Assembly (NCBI GenBank): GCA_900473685.1 | Contig: UCNE01000020.1 | Span: forward strand, 1-64,000 | Direction: 5' to 3' | Length of the DNA: 64,000 nt | DNA from: Hyphomicrobiales bacterium | Lineage (GTDB): Bacteria > Pseudomonadota > Alphaproteobacteria > Rhizobiales > Rhizobiaceae | Shown here: positions 1 to 9,470 of the stretch, piece after piece | How the letters are laid out: the number at the start of each line of letters is the position of its first letter | Position numbering within the stretch: position 1 is the first letter of the stretch | Program-made: the position numbers and the translations under genes | Notes under the pieces: model-generated | The model's input: only the letters and a program-made list of their open reading frames with translations | What the model was told of the DNA's origin: nothing | The model's database searches: none

Positions 1-668
1 GCGCGCGTTCTGCCGGCGCGACGGAAGTGGTCATCAAGGACGCCCACGACAGCGGCCGCAATCTCATCCTCGACCGGTTGCCTGATTACGCGCGGATCGT
101 GCGCGGCTGGTCCGGCCACCCGGACTCCATGATGTTCGGGCTCGACGAAGGCTTTGCCGCCGCCATTTATACCGGCTACCACTCCAAGGCGGGCAGCGAG
201 GCCAATCCGCTTGCCCATACATCCAACCTGCGCATTTCACGGCTGCTGCTGAATGGCGAGGTCGCTTCCGAGTTTACCGTCAATGCGCTGTGTGCGGCGG
301 GTTATGGGGTTCCTTCCGTTTTTCTGGCCGGTGACGAAGGCATTTGCGCGGAGGCACGTGCCATGGTGCCTGGCCTTGCTGCCGTCGAGACGCTGGATGG
401 ACGCGGCCGCGCCTCGACATCCATCTCGCCAGTCTGGGCGCGGCGCCTCATTCGCGAGGGCGTGGCACAGGCACTTTCGGACGATTTCGCACAGGCGCTT
501 CCAGCGCGCGCGGAGCATTACGAGGTCGTGATCGAATTCAACAATCCAACGGATGCCTATCGCGCCGGCTGGTATCCGGGCGCACGCGCCCATGGCCCCC
601 GTGCCGTCGCCTTCGAACACAAGGATTTTGCTGAAATCCTGCGGGCGCTGGTCTTTCTCAAGGTGTGA
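1..668 (+). CDS. dppA: M55 family D-aminopeptidase (DppA-like), 5' end outside window
   Basis: This is the C-terminal part of a zinc D-aminopeptidase of the DppA/M55 family, which cleaves D-amino acids from the N terminus of short peptides. The reading frame is open to the first base (frame starting at base 3), so the gene begins upstream; the GTG at 27 is internal. Visible family motifs are VVIKDAHDSGRN at the left edge, then NPLAHTSNLRI, whose His is a probable zinc ligand, and AGDEGICAEA, whose Glu is a probable ligand. The frame ends at 668 and faces the hydroxyproline operon tail to tail. Such genes often lie beside D-amino-acid or hydroxyproline catabolic genes, so it may feed them, but that is inference. 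Family call is firm; substrate is unknown. Confidence 0.85.
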   Translation, partial: ARSAGATEVVIKDAHDSGRNLILDRLPDYARIVRGWSGHPDSMMFGLDEGFAAAIYTGYHSKAGSEANPLAHTSNLRISRLLLNGEVASEFTVNALCAAGYGVPSVFLAGDEGICAEARAMVPGLAAVETLDGRGRASTSISPVWARRLIREGVAQALSDDFAQALPARAEHYEVVIEFNNPTDAYRAGWYPGARAHGPRAVAFEHKDFAEILRALVFLKV

Positions 669-833
669 TCAGGCGGGCGGGCGTTCCAGCAGCCGGCTCG
701 CCAAGCGCCAGAGTTCCTCGACCTTCTGAATGCGGCGGGCAGCATGCGATAAAGGCGGATTTCGAGATCGAGGCTCCAGACCTCGTCGATGAGGTTGCGG
801 CCAGGCTGCACATTGCCCGATAGCGCGATTCTA
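669..833 (-). pseudogene. Possible decayed 3' remnant of a regulator gene
   Basis: Between the two convergent genes the minus strand still reads like protein. One frame gives RIALSGNVQPGRNLIDEV followed by WSLDLEIRLYRM. A shifted frame then continues RRIQKVEELWRLASRLLERP and stops at about 669. The two pieces are joined near 735 by an apparent frameshift, and no start codon precedes them because the aconitase-X stop codon lies immediately upstream. The style is loosely that of the C terminus of a LysR-type regulator, but I do not recognise it securely. It may be a gene remnant left by a rearrangement, or simply spacer. Confidence 0.25.
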
Positions 834-2537
834 CTAATCTACCGATGGCTGAAGCCAGGCGGGAAGCCGCGCTGGGGCGCGGCCGCTCACAGCCGCCTCG
901 ACGCAATCGGCAAGGCTGCCGAAGCGAACGGTACGGTTGCTGAGGCCGGGGCCATAATGGGCATATTTGCCGGAATTGGTAATCAGCGTGCGGGTGTGCA
1001 CCGGGAAAACCGGTTCGCTGATCGAGCACCAGCACAGGTCAGGCACGATACGCACGCCGCTTTGTTCGAGGCTTGATAGTGTGCCGTCCTCACGCGCATC
1101 GGTGATCACCTGGCGGCCTGCCGTGACGAGGACGGTGACATCCGGGTGGCGCTTGCGCCCGGCGAGCCCTGCAGCCAGCGCCCGACATTCGTTCAGCGAG
1201 GCATGCGGGCTACCGATAGCAACGAGTTCGACCTGCTCCGGCCCTGCGTTCAGCCGCGTCCAGGCCTGCGCCATCTCGGCGCGGGTGATGGTTTTGCGGC
1301 TTGCCTCCAAGGCTGCCGCACCCTGGGCTTCAGGCGTGACGCCCTCGACATGCAGCATCGGCGCCGCCGACGTCGTGCCGAAGGCAGCGCACAGCGCCTT
1401 GAGATCGTCTGTCGAAGGTTGTGCCGAGGCGAGACCGCGCAGCAGCGGGATGCGATCGGGCGCCGCGTGACCGGCGAGATAGCCGATCAGCGGCCAGAAG
1501 GCATCATCGACATTCTCGGGCAGCTCGACATCAATGACTATCTGGGCCTTGCGGTTCTCCGGCAGATAGACGCCGGATAGCGGCGCACGTCCGGTGAGCG
1601 CGATGCACAGATCGAGGAAGTCCGGATGTTTTGGCGTGCGGGCGCCGAGCACCGAGTTGGCGAAGATCACCGCGTTGGATTCCGCCCAGGCGATCGCTTC
1701 GCCCGCTTGCGGAGCACTGTCCAGAAGGTAGGGAGAGCAGGTAAAGGTCGGGCGGCAGCCCATGCGAACATAGGCATCGGCGAGCTTTGCGGCCGGATTG
1801 CCGAAGGAACCGGGCACACCCTGCATCTGCCAGTTGGCATGATCGACCGAGATCGCATTCATGGTGGTTGGCACGCAAACCTTGGCCCCCATGTCGGCCA
1901 TTTTCTCCGCAAAAGTGAGATTGGCCGGGCTGGCATAGATGCAGCCGTCGATATGCCCTTGTGTTACGTCGGTCAGACAGCTTGCGCCCTGCTGGGCAGC
2001 CATGGCGCAGATGATCCGCATGGCCTGCTGGATCGCTTTGCCCTGCACGCCTTCAAGCATCGCACGGTCGTTGTCGCTGAGATCGAGCGTCGCAAGGCGC
2101 GGCGGCAAAACCGGTATCGACAGACCATCCGCCTCGATCGCGGTGGCGGTGATCCGCGCGGTTTTGGCACGCGACAATACCCCAAAACTCTCAGATGCAA
2201 GGCGCAACACAGGAAGCGGCTTGCCGAACATTTCAGCGGCAATCAGCGCACCCAGCGTCAGCACATCCTCGGCTTCGCTGAACACCAGTGCCGCCGGGGC
2301 ACGGCCGGTGAGGATCAGATCGAGAAGTACGCCCGATCCGGTGCAGGACCCACGGCTCGACGGCATCATCAGGATGCCGCCGGTCAGACAGACCCCGTGG
2401 AGAGGATGATGCACGTCGATAATGCTTCCGGTTTCCGGAGAAACACCGCCCCAGAAGCTCAGGGGCTCCGATGAGGCGATAACCGGTCCATCAGCGGCGC
2501 CGGCAAGGATGCTGTTCGCGTGCATCGGTTCACTCAC
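834..2537 (-). CDS. lhpI: Aconitase X, cis-3-hydroxy-L-proline dehydratase (fused small and large domains)
   Basis: The 567-residue protein has the AcnX swivel domain (DUF126) at roughly residues 20-110, with [16 protein letters not shown], followed by the large AcnX catalytic domain. That domain carries [30 protein letters not shown] and [18 protein letters not shown], the last being an aconitase-family substrate and Fe-S region. Fused AcnX enzymes of Agrobacterium-type bacteria are known to dehydrate cis-3-hydroxy-L-proline to delta1-pyrroline-2-carboxylate, which a reductase then turns into L-proline. That reductase is present at 9540. The start overlaps the stop of the upstream epimerase gene by 4 nt, so the two are translationally coupled and this is the last gene of the operon. 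The specific substrate is inferred from context. Confidence 0.85.
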   Translation of the reverse strand: MSEPMHANSILAGAADGPVIASSEPLSFWGGVSPETGSIIDVHHPLHGVCLTGGILMMPSSRGSCTGSGVLLDLILTGRAPAALVFSEAEDVLTLGALIAAEMFGKPLPVLRLASESFGVLSRAKTARITATAIEADGLSIPVLPPRLATLDLSDNDRAMLEGVQGKAIQQAMRIICAMAAQQGASCLTDVTQGHIDGCIYASPANLTFAEKMADMGAKVCVPTTMNAISVDHANWQMQGVPGSFGNPAAKLADAYVRMGCRPTFTCSPYLLDSAPQAGEAIAWAESNAVIFANSVLGARTPKHPDFLDLCIALTGRAPLSGVYLPENRKAQIVIDVELPENVDDAFWPLIGYLAGHAAPDRIPLLRGLASAQPSTDDLKALCAAFGTTSAAPMLHVEGVTPEAQGAAALEASRKTITRAEMAQAWTRLNAGPEQVELVAIGSPHASLNECRALAAGLAGRKRHPDVTVLVTAGRQVITDAREDGTLSSLEQSGVRIVPDLCWCSISEPVFPVHTRTLITNSGKYAHYGPGLSNRTVRFGSLADCVEAAVSGRAPARLPAWLQPSVD

Positions 2538-3535
2538 TTGACGACAAAACCATGAGCGAAGGGATCGCGGTCATCGATGAAGATCGTGTTGATACCCGTC
2601 ATCCGGGCCCAGCCGGCGATCGAAGGGATGATGGCATCACGGCCAGCAACCTTGGTGGCTGCCTCGACCCGTCCCTTGAACAGCGAGCCGATGATCGACT
2701 CGTGGACGAATTCGTCGCCGACAGCGAGCTTGCCCTTGGCGGCCAGCTGCGCCATGCGCGCCGAGGTGCCGGTACCGCAAGGCGACCGGTCGATGGCCTT
2801 GTCGCCGTAGAACACGGCGTTGCGGGCATGAGCGGTGGCATCCGTCGGTTTGCCGGTCCACTGGATGTGGCTCAGGCCACGGATCTCGGGATGTTCGGGA
2901 TGAACGAACTCGTATTTTTCATTCAGCGCGGCGCGCAGCTTGGGGCTCCAGCCAATGAGTTCGCCCGCCGTATGATCAGCCATATCGCGGAAATTCTTCT
3001 GCGGCTCGACGATGGCGTAGAAGTTGCCGCCATAGGCAACGTCGACGATGATTTCGCCCAGACCTTCGACCTCGGCCGTCAGACCTTCGGCATAGAGGAA
3101 ACCGGGAACGTTGGTCAAGCGGACTTCCTCGACGAAGCGGCCTTCCTGGCGATAGGTAATATCAACCTTGCCGGCAGGCGCATCGATTGACAGCTTGCCG
3201 GGTTCGCGTGGCATGATCAGGCCGTTCTCGATCGCCATGGTGATAGTGCCGATCGTGCCGTGGCCGCACATCGGCAGGCAACCGGATGTCTCGATGAAGA
3301 GAACCGCGACGTCGCAGTCCGGACGGGTCGGCGGATAGAGGATCGAGCCCGACATCATGTCATGGCCGCGCGGTTCGAACATCAGGCCGGTACGGATCCA
3401 GTCGAATTCGCGCAGAAAGTGGGCGCGCTTTTCCAGCATGTTGGCGCCTTCAAGGCGCGGGCCACCACCGGAAACGAGGCGGACCGGGTTTCCGCAAGTG
3501 TGTCCGTCGAGGCAGGAAAAGGTATACGTGGCCAT
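2534..3535 (-). CDS. hypRE: 4-hydroxyproline 2-epimerase (proline racemase superfamily)
   Basis: A 333-residue cytoplasmic proline-racemase-fold enzyme that should interconvert trans-4-hydroxy-L-proline and cis-4-hydroxy-D-proline, the first step of bacterial hydroxyproline breakdown. Both catalytic cysteines of the two-base mechanism are present: Cys90 in [10 protein letters not shown] and Cys253 in [12 protein letters not shown]. It lies just downstream of the D-amino-acid oxidoreductase gene (14-nt gap) that would oxidise its product, and overlaps the aconitase-X gene by 4 nt. The second family member in this window (13526) lacks both cysteines, so this one is the better candidate for the epimerase. 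Proline racemase activity is the alternative, but the setting argues for hydroxyproline. Confidence 0.88.
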   Translation of the reverse strand: MATYTFSCLDGHTCGNPVRLVSGGGPRLEGANMLEKRAHFLREFDWIRTGLMFEPRGHDMMSGSILYPPTRPDCDVAVLFIETSGCLPMCGHGTIGTITMAIENGLIMPREPGKLSIDAPAGKVDITYRQEGRFVEEVRLTNVPGFLYAEGLTAEVEGLGEIIVDVAYGGNFYAIVEPQKNFRDMADHTAGELIGWSPKLRAALNEKYEFVHPEHPEIRGLSHIQWTGKPTDATAHARNAVFYGDKAIDRSPCGTGTSARMAQLAAKGKLAVGDEFVHESIIGSLFKGRVEAATKVAGRDAIIPSIAGWARMTGINTIFIDDRDPFAHGFVVK

Positions 3536-3549
3536 GGTGAGAGACCTTA

Positions 3550-4791
3550 TCAGAAGCGTTGAGGCGAAAGGGATGTAATGTCGATGGCTGGTGTCTTACC
3601 AGTCAACAGATCGGCGACCAACCGGGCGGTGCCTGCCGATTGCGTCAGGCCAAGATGACCGTGCCCGAAGGCGTGGATGACCCGGGGCGTCGCCCGGGCG
3701 CGGCCGATGGCGGGCAGGCTGTCAGGCAGCGAAGGACGGAATCCGAACCACTGTTTTCCGCCCTCAGTCTTCAGGCCGGGCAGGAAATCCTTGGCCTTCT
3801 TCAGCATGGCTTCCGACCGGCGGAAATTCGGCGGCAGTTCCAAGCCACCGAGTTCAACGGCGCCGCCGACACGGATGCCGGTGGACAGACGCGTGATGAC
3901 AAAGCCGTGACCACCAAAGGTGACCTGCGTCCGCAAATCGAACGCATCGGCTGGCAACGTGGTGTTGTAGCCACGCTCGGTTTCTAACGGAATGCGCTCA
4001 TCGAGGCTACGGGCAATACGGTGGGAAAAGGCGCCTGCCGACAGGACGACCTGCGATCCACGGCGAATTTGGCCACCTTCGCCGATGATCTCGACACCGT
4101 CCTCGATCGGCCGCAGTGCGGTCACATTGGCGCGTTCCAACACCCCACCCTGGCTGCGGAAATAATCCGCCAGTGCCAGCGTGTAGAGTTTGGGATCGGC
4201 GATCGAAAACCAGCCGGGCGTGAAGGTGCCGTGGGTAAAGCGCGCATCGAGCCCCGGCTGGATATCGGCCATGCGGGATGCGTCGAGATGATGGAACTCG
4301 ATGCCGTGCGCCTCGCGGACTTTCCATCCGGGCAGCGAGGCATTCAGCTCCGCCTGACTTTCATAGACCTGCAGATTACCGTCTTTGCGCAGCATGGGCA
4401 AAGTGCCGGTCCGCTGCAGGAAGGGCTCGAGTTCGCCCTTCGAAAGGTCCATCAACGCGGTTTGCACCGTCGTCGATTTTGCCACCTGCGCAGGCGAGCA
4501 AGCCCGCCAGAAGCGGAACATCCAGGGCGCAATCTTGAACGCATAAGCCGGTGGAACGGACAATGGGCCAAGGGGATCCAGCAGCCATTTGGGTGCCTTT
4601 TTCAGGATTCCTGGCGAAGCAAGCGGCAGGATATCCGTAAAGGCAAAGGCACCGGCGTTGCCTGCGGAGGCGCCGGCTGCCGGACCTTCACGGTCCAGCA
4701 CCGTAACCGTCATCCCGCGCGCCTGGGCGGCAATCGCCGCCGAAAGCCCGACCACTCCGGCGCCGATAACAATGACGTCTGGATGCGTCAT
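3550..4791 (-). CDS. hypO: FAD-dependent D-hydroxyproline / D-amino acid dehydrogenase (DadA-like)
   Basis: A 413-residue DAO/DadA-family flavoprotein. The N terminus holds the FAD dinucleotide-binding motif VIVIGAGVVGLSAAIAA, followed by the family signature GASAGNAGAF near residue 42. The C terminus has GFRPSLPDSLPAIGRA and the GHGHLGLTQSAGTA flavin-contact loop. In this context it should oxidise cis-4-hydroxy-D-proline to delta1-pyrroline-4-hydroxy-2-carboxylate, passing electrons to the respiratory chain or to oxygen. It sits between the ABC transporter genes and the epimerase gene; its start codon overlaps the end of the upstream ATPase gene by 1 nt, so it is part of one operon. The family call is firm and the substrate follows from neighbours. 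Confidence 0.85.
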   Translation of the reverse strand: MTHPDVIVIGAGVVGLSAAIAAQARGMTVTVLDREGPAAGASAGNAGAFAFTDILPLASPGILKKAPKWLLDPLGPLSVPPAYAFKIAPWMFRFWRACSPAQVAKSTTVQTALMDLSKGELEPFLQRTGTLPMLRKDGNLQVYESQAELNASLPGWKVREAHGIEFHHLDASRMADIQPGLDARFTHGTFTPGWFSIADPKLYTLALADYFRSQGGVLERANVTALRPIEDGVEIIGEGGQIRRGSQVVLSAGAFSHRIARSLDERIPLETERGYNTTLPADAFDLRTQVTFGGHGFVITRLSTGIRVGGAVELGGLELPPNFRRSEAMLKKAKDFLPGLKTEGGKQWFGFRPSLPDSLPAIGRARATPRVIHAFGHGHLGLTQSAGTARLVADLLTGKTPAIDITSLSPQRF

Positions 4792-5513
4792 TAGCGGACA
4801 CTCGCCAGAAACGCCTGAGTATCAGGATGCTGCGGGGCGCCAAAAAGCTGATCCGGCGTGCCGATTTCCGTCATGACACCGTGATGGAAGAACGCGACCC
4901 GGTCGGAAACGTCGCGGGCAAAGGCCATTTCGTGTGTGACGCAGATCATCGTCATGCCTTCTTCGGCAAGCATCTTCAGCGTGTCGAGGACTTCGCCGAC
5001 CAGCATCGGGTCAAGCGCCGAGGTGACTTCGTCGAACAGCATGTATTCCGGCGACATGGCCAGCGCCCGGGCAATCGCCATGCGCTGCTGCTGGCCGCCG
5101 GACATGCGGTTCGGATAGACCGTCAGCTTTTCGCGCAGGCCGACATGGGTCAACTGCTTGACGGCGATCTCTTCGGCCTTTTCCTTGGAAAGGCCGAGTA
5201 CCTTGCGCGGCGCCAGCATGACGTTTTCCAGAACCGTCAGGTGCGGGAAAGCATTCCATTGCTGGAAAACGATGCCGACCTTGCGGCGCAGCTTGTTGAG
5301 ATCGGTGTCCTTTGCGTGAACAACCGTGCCATCGATGGTGATCTGGCCCGCATTGATCGGCTCCAGGCCGTTGATGCAGGTCAGAAGCGTCGACTTGCCC
5401 GATCCGGAGCCGCCGATGATGGTGACCACCTCGCCCTTGTTTACGGTGAGGTTGATCCCCTTCAAAACCTCCAGGGTGCTGAAGGATTTGCGAACGTCTT
5501 TAATTTCAATCAT
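4791..5513 (-). CDS. Polar amino-acid ABC transporter ATP-binding protein
   Basis: A 240-residue ABC ATPase of the HisP/GlnQ class that powers the hydroxyproline importer. Walker A (GGSGSGKST) lies at residues 34-42, the signature is [15 protein letters not shown], Walker B is YMLFDEVTSALDP, and a switch histidine follows in CVTHEM. I place the start at 5513 (MIEIKDVRKSF), which overlaps the permease stop by 8 nt; an in-frame ATG at 5546 would add 11 residues lying inside the permease gene. It is followed directly by the oxidase gene. Confidence 0.9.
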   Translation of the reverse strand: MIEIKDVRKSFSTLEVLKGINLTVNKGEVVTIIGGSGSGKSTLLTCINGLEPINAGQITIDGTVVHAKDTDLNKLRRKVGIVFQQWNAFPHLTVLENVMLAPRKVLGLSKEKAEEIAVKQLTHVGLREKLTVYPNRMSGGQQQRMAIARALAMSPEYMLFDEVTSALDPMLVGEVLDTLKMLAEEGMTMICVTHEMAFARDVSDRVAFFHHGVMTEIGTPDQLFGAPQHPDTQAFLASVR

Positions 5514-6159
5514 TGGGGGACCACCGTTTTTCGAGATACCCGCCAAACCGGGCGATGGGGAAGCTGATGACGAAGTAGATTACGCCGCAGATCAGCAGGA
5601 TGAACAGCGGCTCCTGCAAGCGGGTGACCAGAATCTGCGAGGCACGCAGAAGCTCGATAAGGCCGAGCCAGAGCACCAGGGCAGAATCCTTCATGACGCC
5701 GAGCGTCAGGCCGATCCAGGCAGGAAGCGAAACGCGCGTGGCAAGAGGCGCCACGATATAGCGCATGTCCTGCCACCAGGTCATGCCGAGCGAGCGGGCC
5801 GCGCGGCGGGTCGTTGCCGGGACGGCTTCAATGCCGCCGCGGATGATTTCCGAACAATAGGCCGCCGTATACAGCGACAGCACCACGCAGGACGTGGTGA
5901 AGGGCGCCCAGCCAAGCTTGGCAATGGCCTGGATCGCGTTGCCAAGCACGAGCTGGATCAACAGCGGCACCGAGCGGAAAATATCGAGTACGAATGTCAG
6001 CGGTGCGGCCCAGAGGGCGCCCAGCTGGACACGAAGAACACCGAAGATAATGCCCAGTAAAGTACCGGCGGTCACGGACACGGCGGTAACCGCAAGGGTC
6101 ATCGCCGCGCCTTGCGCCAGAAAGGCGAGGTCATTCCAGCTGAGGGTGGTATCAAACAT
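5506..6159 (-). CDS. Polar amino-acid ABC transporter permease (HisM/HisQ type)
   Basis: A 217-residue inner-membrane permease with several hydrophobic segments. The cytoplasmic EAA loop that contacts the ATPase reads EAVPATTRRAARSLGMTWWQ in the central part of the protein. It is the second of two tandem permeases, 12 nt downstream of the other, forming the usual heterodimeric channel of the polar amino-acid family. The preceding substrate-binding protein and following ATPase complete the transporter, which resembles the S. meliloti hyp import system; hydroxyproline as the substrate is inferred from the catabolic genes downstream. Confidence 0.9.
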   Translation of the reverse strand: MFDTTLSWNDLAFLAQGAAMTLAVTAVSVTAGTLLGIIFGVLRVQLGALWAAPLTFVLDIFRSVPLLIQLVLGNAIQAIAKLGWAPFTTSCVVLSLYTAAYCSEIIRGGIEAVPATTRRAARSLGMTWWQDMRYIVAPLATRVSLPAWIGLTLGVMKDSALVLWLGLIELLRASQILVTRLQEPLFILLICGVIYFVISFPIARFGGYLEKRWSPND

Positions 6160-6171
6160 CTCTCACCTCTC

Positions 6172-6837
6172 TCAGTAGCGGAACATGCGCGCGGCAAGCA
6201 GGCGCGCAGCGAGTGTCACAAGCTTGGCGATGATGTAATAGATCACCGCGGCAAGGGCGAAGAATTCGAAGGTGCGGAAGGACCGCGCGTTGAGTTCCTG
6301 CGTGATACCGGCGAGATCGGTGTTCATGCCGACGGTCACGCCAAGCGACGTCATCAGGATTGCCCAGACCATCTGGTTGGTGACAGGCAGGAAGGCGATA
6401 CGCAGCATCTGCGGCAAGACGATCAGCCGGAAGGCCTGGACCGGCGTCATGCCAAGCGACCGACCGGCGCGGGCCTGGGTGTCTGGAATGGCTTTCAGCG
6501 CACCGCGAAAATTTTCGGCCAGGTAACCCGCGTTGTTAAACGCGATCCCGACCAGAAGCGCGGTGTAGGGGCTGAGATGAATACCGAAATTACCAAGCCC
6601 GAAATGGGCCATGTAGATCTGGAACAGCGCGGGCGTATTGCGCGCGATCTCGACCCAGGTGGTCGCAAAGCCGCTGAGGATGCGATTGCCCGAAAGGCGA
6701 AACGCGGTCAGAGTCAAGGCAAGCGCCAGCCCGATAACCATGGACAGTAGCGCGATCTGCAGCGTGACGAGCGCGCCGTCCAGCATCTGCGGCAGCGCTT
6801 TGAAGGCCTGATTCCAATGAAAGGTGTAATTCAACAT
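6172..6837 (-). CDS. Polar amino-acid ABC transporter permease
   Basis: A 221-residue membrane protein of the HisM family. It begins with a short periplasmic stretch (MLNYTFHWNQAFKALPQML) and has multiple hydrophobic helices. Its EAA motif, GALKAIPDTQARAGRSLGMT, lies near residues 130-150. It pairs with the next permease to form the transmembrane part of the presumed hydroxyproline importer. It follows the binding-protein gene after 68 nt, a normal spacing for this class, where the binding protein is usually expressed more strongly. Confidence 0.9.
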   Translation of the reverse strand: MLNYTFHWNQAFKALPQMLDGALVTLQIALLSMVIGLALALTLTAFRLSGNRILSGFATTWVEIARNTPALFQIYMAHFGLGNFGIHLSPYTALLVGIAFNNAGYLAENFRGALKAIPDTQARAGRSLGMTPVQAFRLIVLPQMLRIAFLPVTNQMVWAILMTSLGVTVGMNTDLAGITQELNARSFRTFEFFALAAVIYYIIAKLVTLAARLLAARMFRY

Positions 6838-6905
6838 TGCCGTTTCATCTCCTGGAAAAGGACAGCGGCGCGAGTGTCACCCGCGCCGCCAGCGAAACGA
6901 TTTGA

Positions 6906-7712
6906 TTAGCGGTAAACGCCGTTGACCGAGAGGGACGGAACCTCGCCGCCAACCCACTTGCCATACAGTTCGGCATAACGGCCGGTACGAACCTGCTGGT
7001 TGATGAAGAGGTTGAGGTAGTTGATCAGCCCGTATTCTTCGCGGTTGGTGAAGAGAGCAACGTAGTCGATATCGAACGGCGCCTTGCCGACGACAGCGAT
7101 GCCGGGGAACTTGCCGGTCTTGACGTTAGCCTGCGCCACGGTCGAGGTCGAAACCGTCGCATCGAGCTGGCCCTGGCTCAGCGCCAGGAACACGTCGGCC
7201 TGCGTCTGGTACGGACGGAACTCACCGACGCCCCAGGCCTTGACCTGTTTTTCCAGAGCAATGGCTTCATAGGTGCCGGCAGTAGCGCCAACGACCTTGC
7301 CCTTCATGTCTTCAAACGACTTGATGCCCGATTTCTCGTTGGCGGTCACGGCCATTTCGAAGGCGAAGTAGGGAACGGTCATGCCGACAGTCTTGGCACG
7401 CTCGAGCGTGTCGGAGGTCGAGGCAACGCCGACATCGACGCGGCCCGACATCAGGGCAGGAATACGCTCGGGGAACGGGGTTTCGACGATCTCGGCAGTA
7501 ACGCCGAGGGCCTTGGCCAGATCGTTGCAATAATCGACGTCGAAGCCGATCGGATTGTTGCTTTCGTCACGCGATCCCATCGGCGGGAAATCCAGCACGA
7601 CGGCGCAACGCAATGTGCCCGAGGAAATAATATCGTCCAGCTTATCGGCGTGGGCCTGGCTGGTCAGAACGGTTGTAGCCAGGAGGCTGAACGCGAGGAC
7701 CGAAAATTTCAT
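6906..7712 (-). CDS. Periplasmic amino-acid (hydroxyproline) binding protein
   Basis: A 268-residue family-3 solute-binding protein. The start at 7712 gives a clean Sec signal peptide (MKFSVLAFSLLATTVLTS, cleavage after AHA about residue 22) and has the ribosome site GGGAGAGAG just upstream; the frame continues 51 codons further up but that part looks non-coding. Mature-protein landmarks are GTLRCAVVLDFPPMG, GFDVDYCNDLAKALG and VGATAGTYEAIALEKQ. It heads the transporter operon. A GntR-type operator candidate sits 91-109 nt upstream. Binding of hydroxyproline is inferred from the operon. Confidence 0.9.
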   Translation of the reverse strand: MKFSVLAFSLLATTVLTSQAHADKLDDIISSGTLRCAVVLDFPPMGSRDESNNPIGFDVDYCNDLAKALGVTAEIVETPFPERIPALMSGRVDVGVASTSDTLERAKTVGMTVPYFAFEMAVTANEKSGIKSFEDMKGKVVGATAGTYEAIALEKQVKAWGVGEFRPYQTQADVFLALSQGQLDATVSTSTVAQANVKTGKFPGIAVVGKAPFDIDYVALFTNREEYGLINYLNLFINQQVRTGRYAELYGKWVGGEVPSLSVNGVYR

Positions 7713-7802
7713 CTTAATCTCTCTCCCTAGATTGATGCGCCGATCTGCGGCAGGCGCACTATTTCGATTCATCGCGCGCAAATCAACGGAAAAATACAAA
7801 GA

Positions 7803-7821
7803 GTATACAAAAAGTACACAA
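7803..7821 (-). promoter_or_regulatory. Candidate GntR operator upstream of the hydroxyproline transport operon
   Basis: On the minus strand this 19-mer reads TTGTGTACTTTTTGTATAC. It matches the site at 9471-9489 at 17 of 19 positions. It lies in the AT-rich gap before the binding-protein gene. The TTGTATAC half-sites are typical of FadR/FCD-type GntR regulators, two of which are encoded at 11757-13304. Confidence 0.55.
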
Positions 7822-7883
7822 ATATTCGTATTTGATGATTTGCGCGCAAGATTCGGTAACCTCATGCGGCCGTGGCCGCACGA

Positions 7884-9401
7884 TTATTTAAGCAAGTCCT
7901 TGGGAAGCAGCGCCTCCGGCAAGTTCTGGTAAGACACCGGACGCAGGAAGCGGCGGATCGACATGGTGCCGACACTGGTTGCCCCGAAGTTGGTAGAAGC
8001 CGGATACGGGCCGCCATGAACCATGGAATCGACCACCTCGACGCCTGTCGGGAAGCCGTTGACGAGGATGCGGCCAGCCTTCCGCTCCAGCAGCGGAAGC
8101 AGCTGTTTCGCTGCATCGATGTCGGCGTCATCCATGTGCAACGTCACCGTCAGCTGACCCTCGATCGTCCGCGCGACATTTTCCATTTCCTCCTGCGAAG
8201 CCACACGAACCAGCAGGCCAAGCGGGCCGAAGACCTCTTCGCTCAGCGCATGATCGGACAGGAACCGGTCGCCGGTCGTTTCGAACAGGTTGGGAGATGC
8301 GGCACGGCCGGTTGATTCCGTGACCAGCAACGGCTTGACGGTGTTGCGGGCGGCGAAACCTGCCTGTCCATCGTGATAAGCCTTGGCAATTCCGTCGGTC
8401 AGCATGGTCTGCGGCGCAACCTTGCCCAACGCCTCGACGGCAGCCGCCGCAAAGCGGTCGGCACCGGCGCCGTCGATGATGACGGCAACACCGGGATTGG
8501 TGCAGAACTGCCCTGCGCCCATGGCCAGCGAACCTGCCCAGCCCTGGCCAAGCGCCTCAGCCCGTTCCGTGATCGCGGCAGGCAGCAGAAACATCGGATT
8601 GACCGAGCCAAGCTCGCCGAAGAACGGGATCGGCTCAGGCCGTGCGGCGCAGAGATTGAACAGCGCGCGGCCACCGGCCTGCGAACCGGTAAAGCCGACA
8701 GCCTTGATCAGCGGATGCTGGACAAGTGCATGGCCGACATCGCGGTTGCCGCCCTGAATGAGCGAGAAGACGCCAGGATGAACACCGGTGCTGCGGATGG
8801 CCGCTTCCACCGCCTGTGCAACGATTTCACCGGTGCCGGGATGGGCGGAATGCCCCTTGACCACGACAGGGCAGCCGGCTGCGAGTGCCGCCGCCGTATC
8901 GCCACCCGCCGTCGAGAAGGCCAGCGGGAAATTCGACGCGCCAAACACCGCAACAGGACCGACAGGACGCTGCATCAGGCGTATCTCTGGACGTGGGGCT
9001 GGCTGGCGGTCCGGCAAGGCCGCGTCGAAGCGGCGATCAAGGTAGTCGCCGCTTTCGATATGGCTGGCAAACAACCGCAACTGGCCGGTCGTGCGGCCGC
9101 GCTCACCGATCAGGCGGGCTTCGGGCAGGCCGGTTTCCTGGCTGCCTATTTCCGTGATCTCGTCGGCGCGGGCATCAATCTCGTCGGCGATGGCGCGCAG
9201 GAAGGCAGCGCGGGTGCTGCGGTCGGCTGCGCTGAAACTCCAGAACGCAGCTTCGGCGGCTTCGCAGGCGCGGTTGACCAGTTGTGTGGTCCCGACGGCG
9301 AACTGATGCACCGGCCCCTTGGCGGGCGAGGATGCAAAAGTACCGGCTCCATCGAGCCATTCGCCTGCGACAAGGTGTTTTCCGCTGGGGATGAAGGGCA
9401 T
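7884..9401 (-). CDS. hypH: Alpha-ketoglutarate semialdehyde dehydrogenase (2,5-dioxovalerate dehydrogenase)
   Basis: A 505-residue NAD(P)-dependent aldehyde dehydrogenase that should perform the last step of trans-4-hydroxyproline degradation, 2,5-dioxopentanoate to alpha-ketoglutarate. Catalytic residues are readable: Asn157 in GASNFPLAF, the cofactor loop GFTGSQAGG at 236-244, Glu263 in FFGELGSVNP and the nucleophile Cys300 in GAGQFCTNPG. The GAGQFCTNPG form is typical of the KGSA dehydrogenase subgroup. It is transcribed away from the pyrroline carboxylate reductase gene; both share the intergenic operator at 9471. The gene ends 171 nt before the transporter start, so it may have its own transcript. 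Confidence 0.87.
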   Translation of the reverse strand: MPFIPSGKHLVAGEWLDGAGTFASSPAKGPVHQFAVGTTQLVNRACEAAEAAFWSFSAADRSTRAAFLRAIADEIDARADEITEIGSQETGLPEARLIGERGRTTGQLRLFASHIESGDYLDRRFDAALPDRQPAPRPEIRLMQRPVGPVAVFGASNFPLAFSTAGGDTAAALAAGCPVVVKGHSAHPGTGEIVAQAVEAAIRSTGVHPGVFSLIQGGNRDVGHALVQHPLIKAVGFTGSQAGGRALFNLCAARPEPIPFFGELGSVNPMFLLPAAITERAEALGQGWAGSLAMGAGQFCTNPGVAVIIDGAGADRFAAAAVEALGKVAPQTMLTDGIAKAYHDGQAGFAARNTVKPLLVTESTGRAASPNLFETTGDRFLSDHALSEEVFGPLGLLVRVASQEEMENVARTIEGQLTVTLHMDDADIDAAKQLLPLLERKAGRILVNGFPTGVEVVDSMVHGGPYPASTNFGATSVGTMSIRRFLRPVSYQNLPEALLPKDLLK

Positions 9402-9470
9402 GGACAGATCCTTTTCTCGAAACTGGCGCGCAAGCGGCAGGCTATGCCGGGCCGGATTATGTTTGGTAAC

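Noticed and set aside
1626-2474. Long plus-strand open frame opposite the aconitase-X gene
   Set aside because: Composition is Arg/Gly/His-rich and without family motifs; the minus-strand AcnX reading is unmistakable. It is a GC-driven shadow, like many others opposite real genes here.
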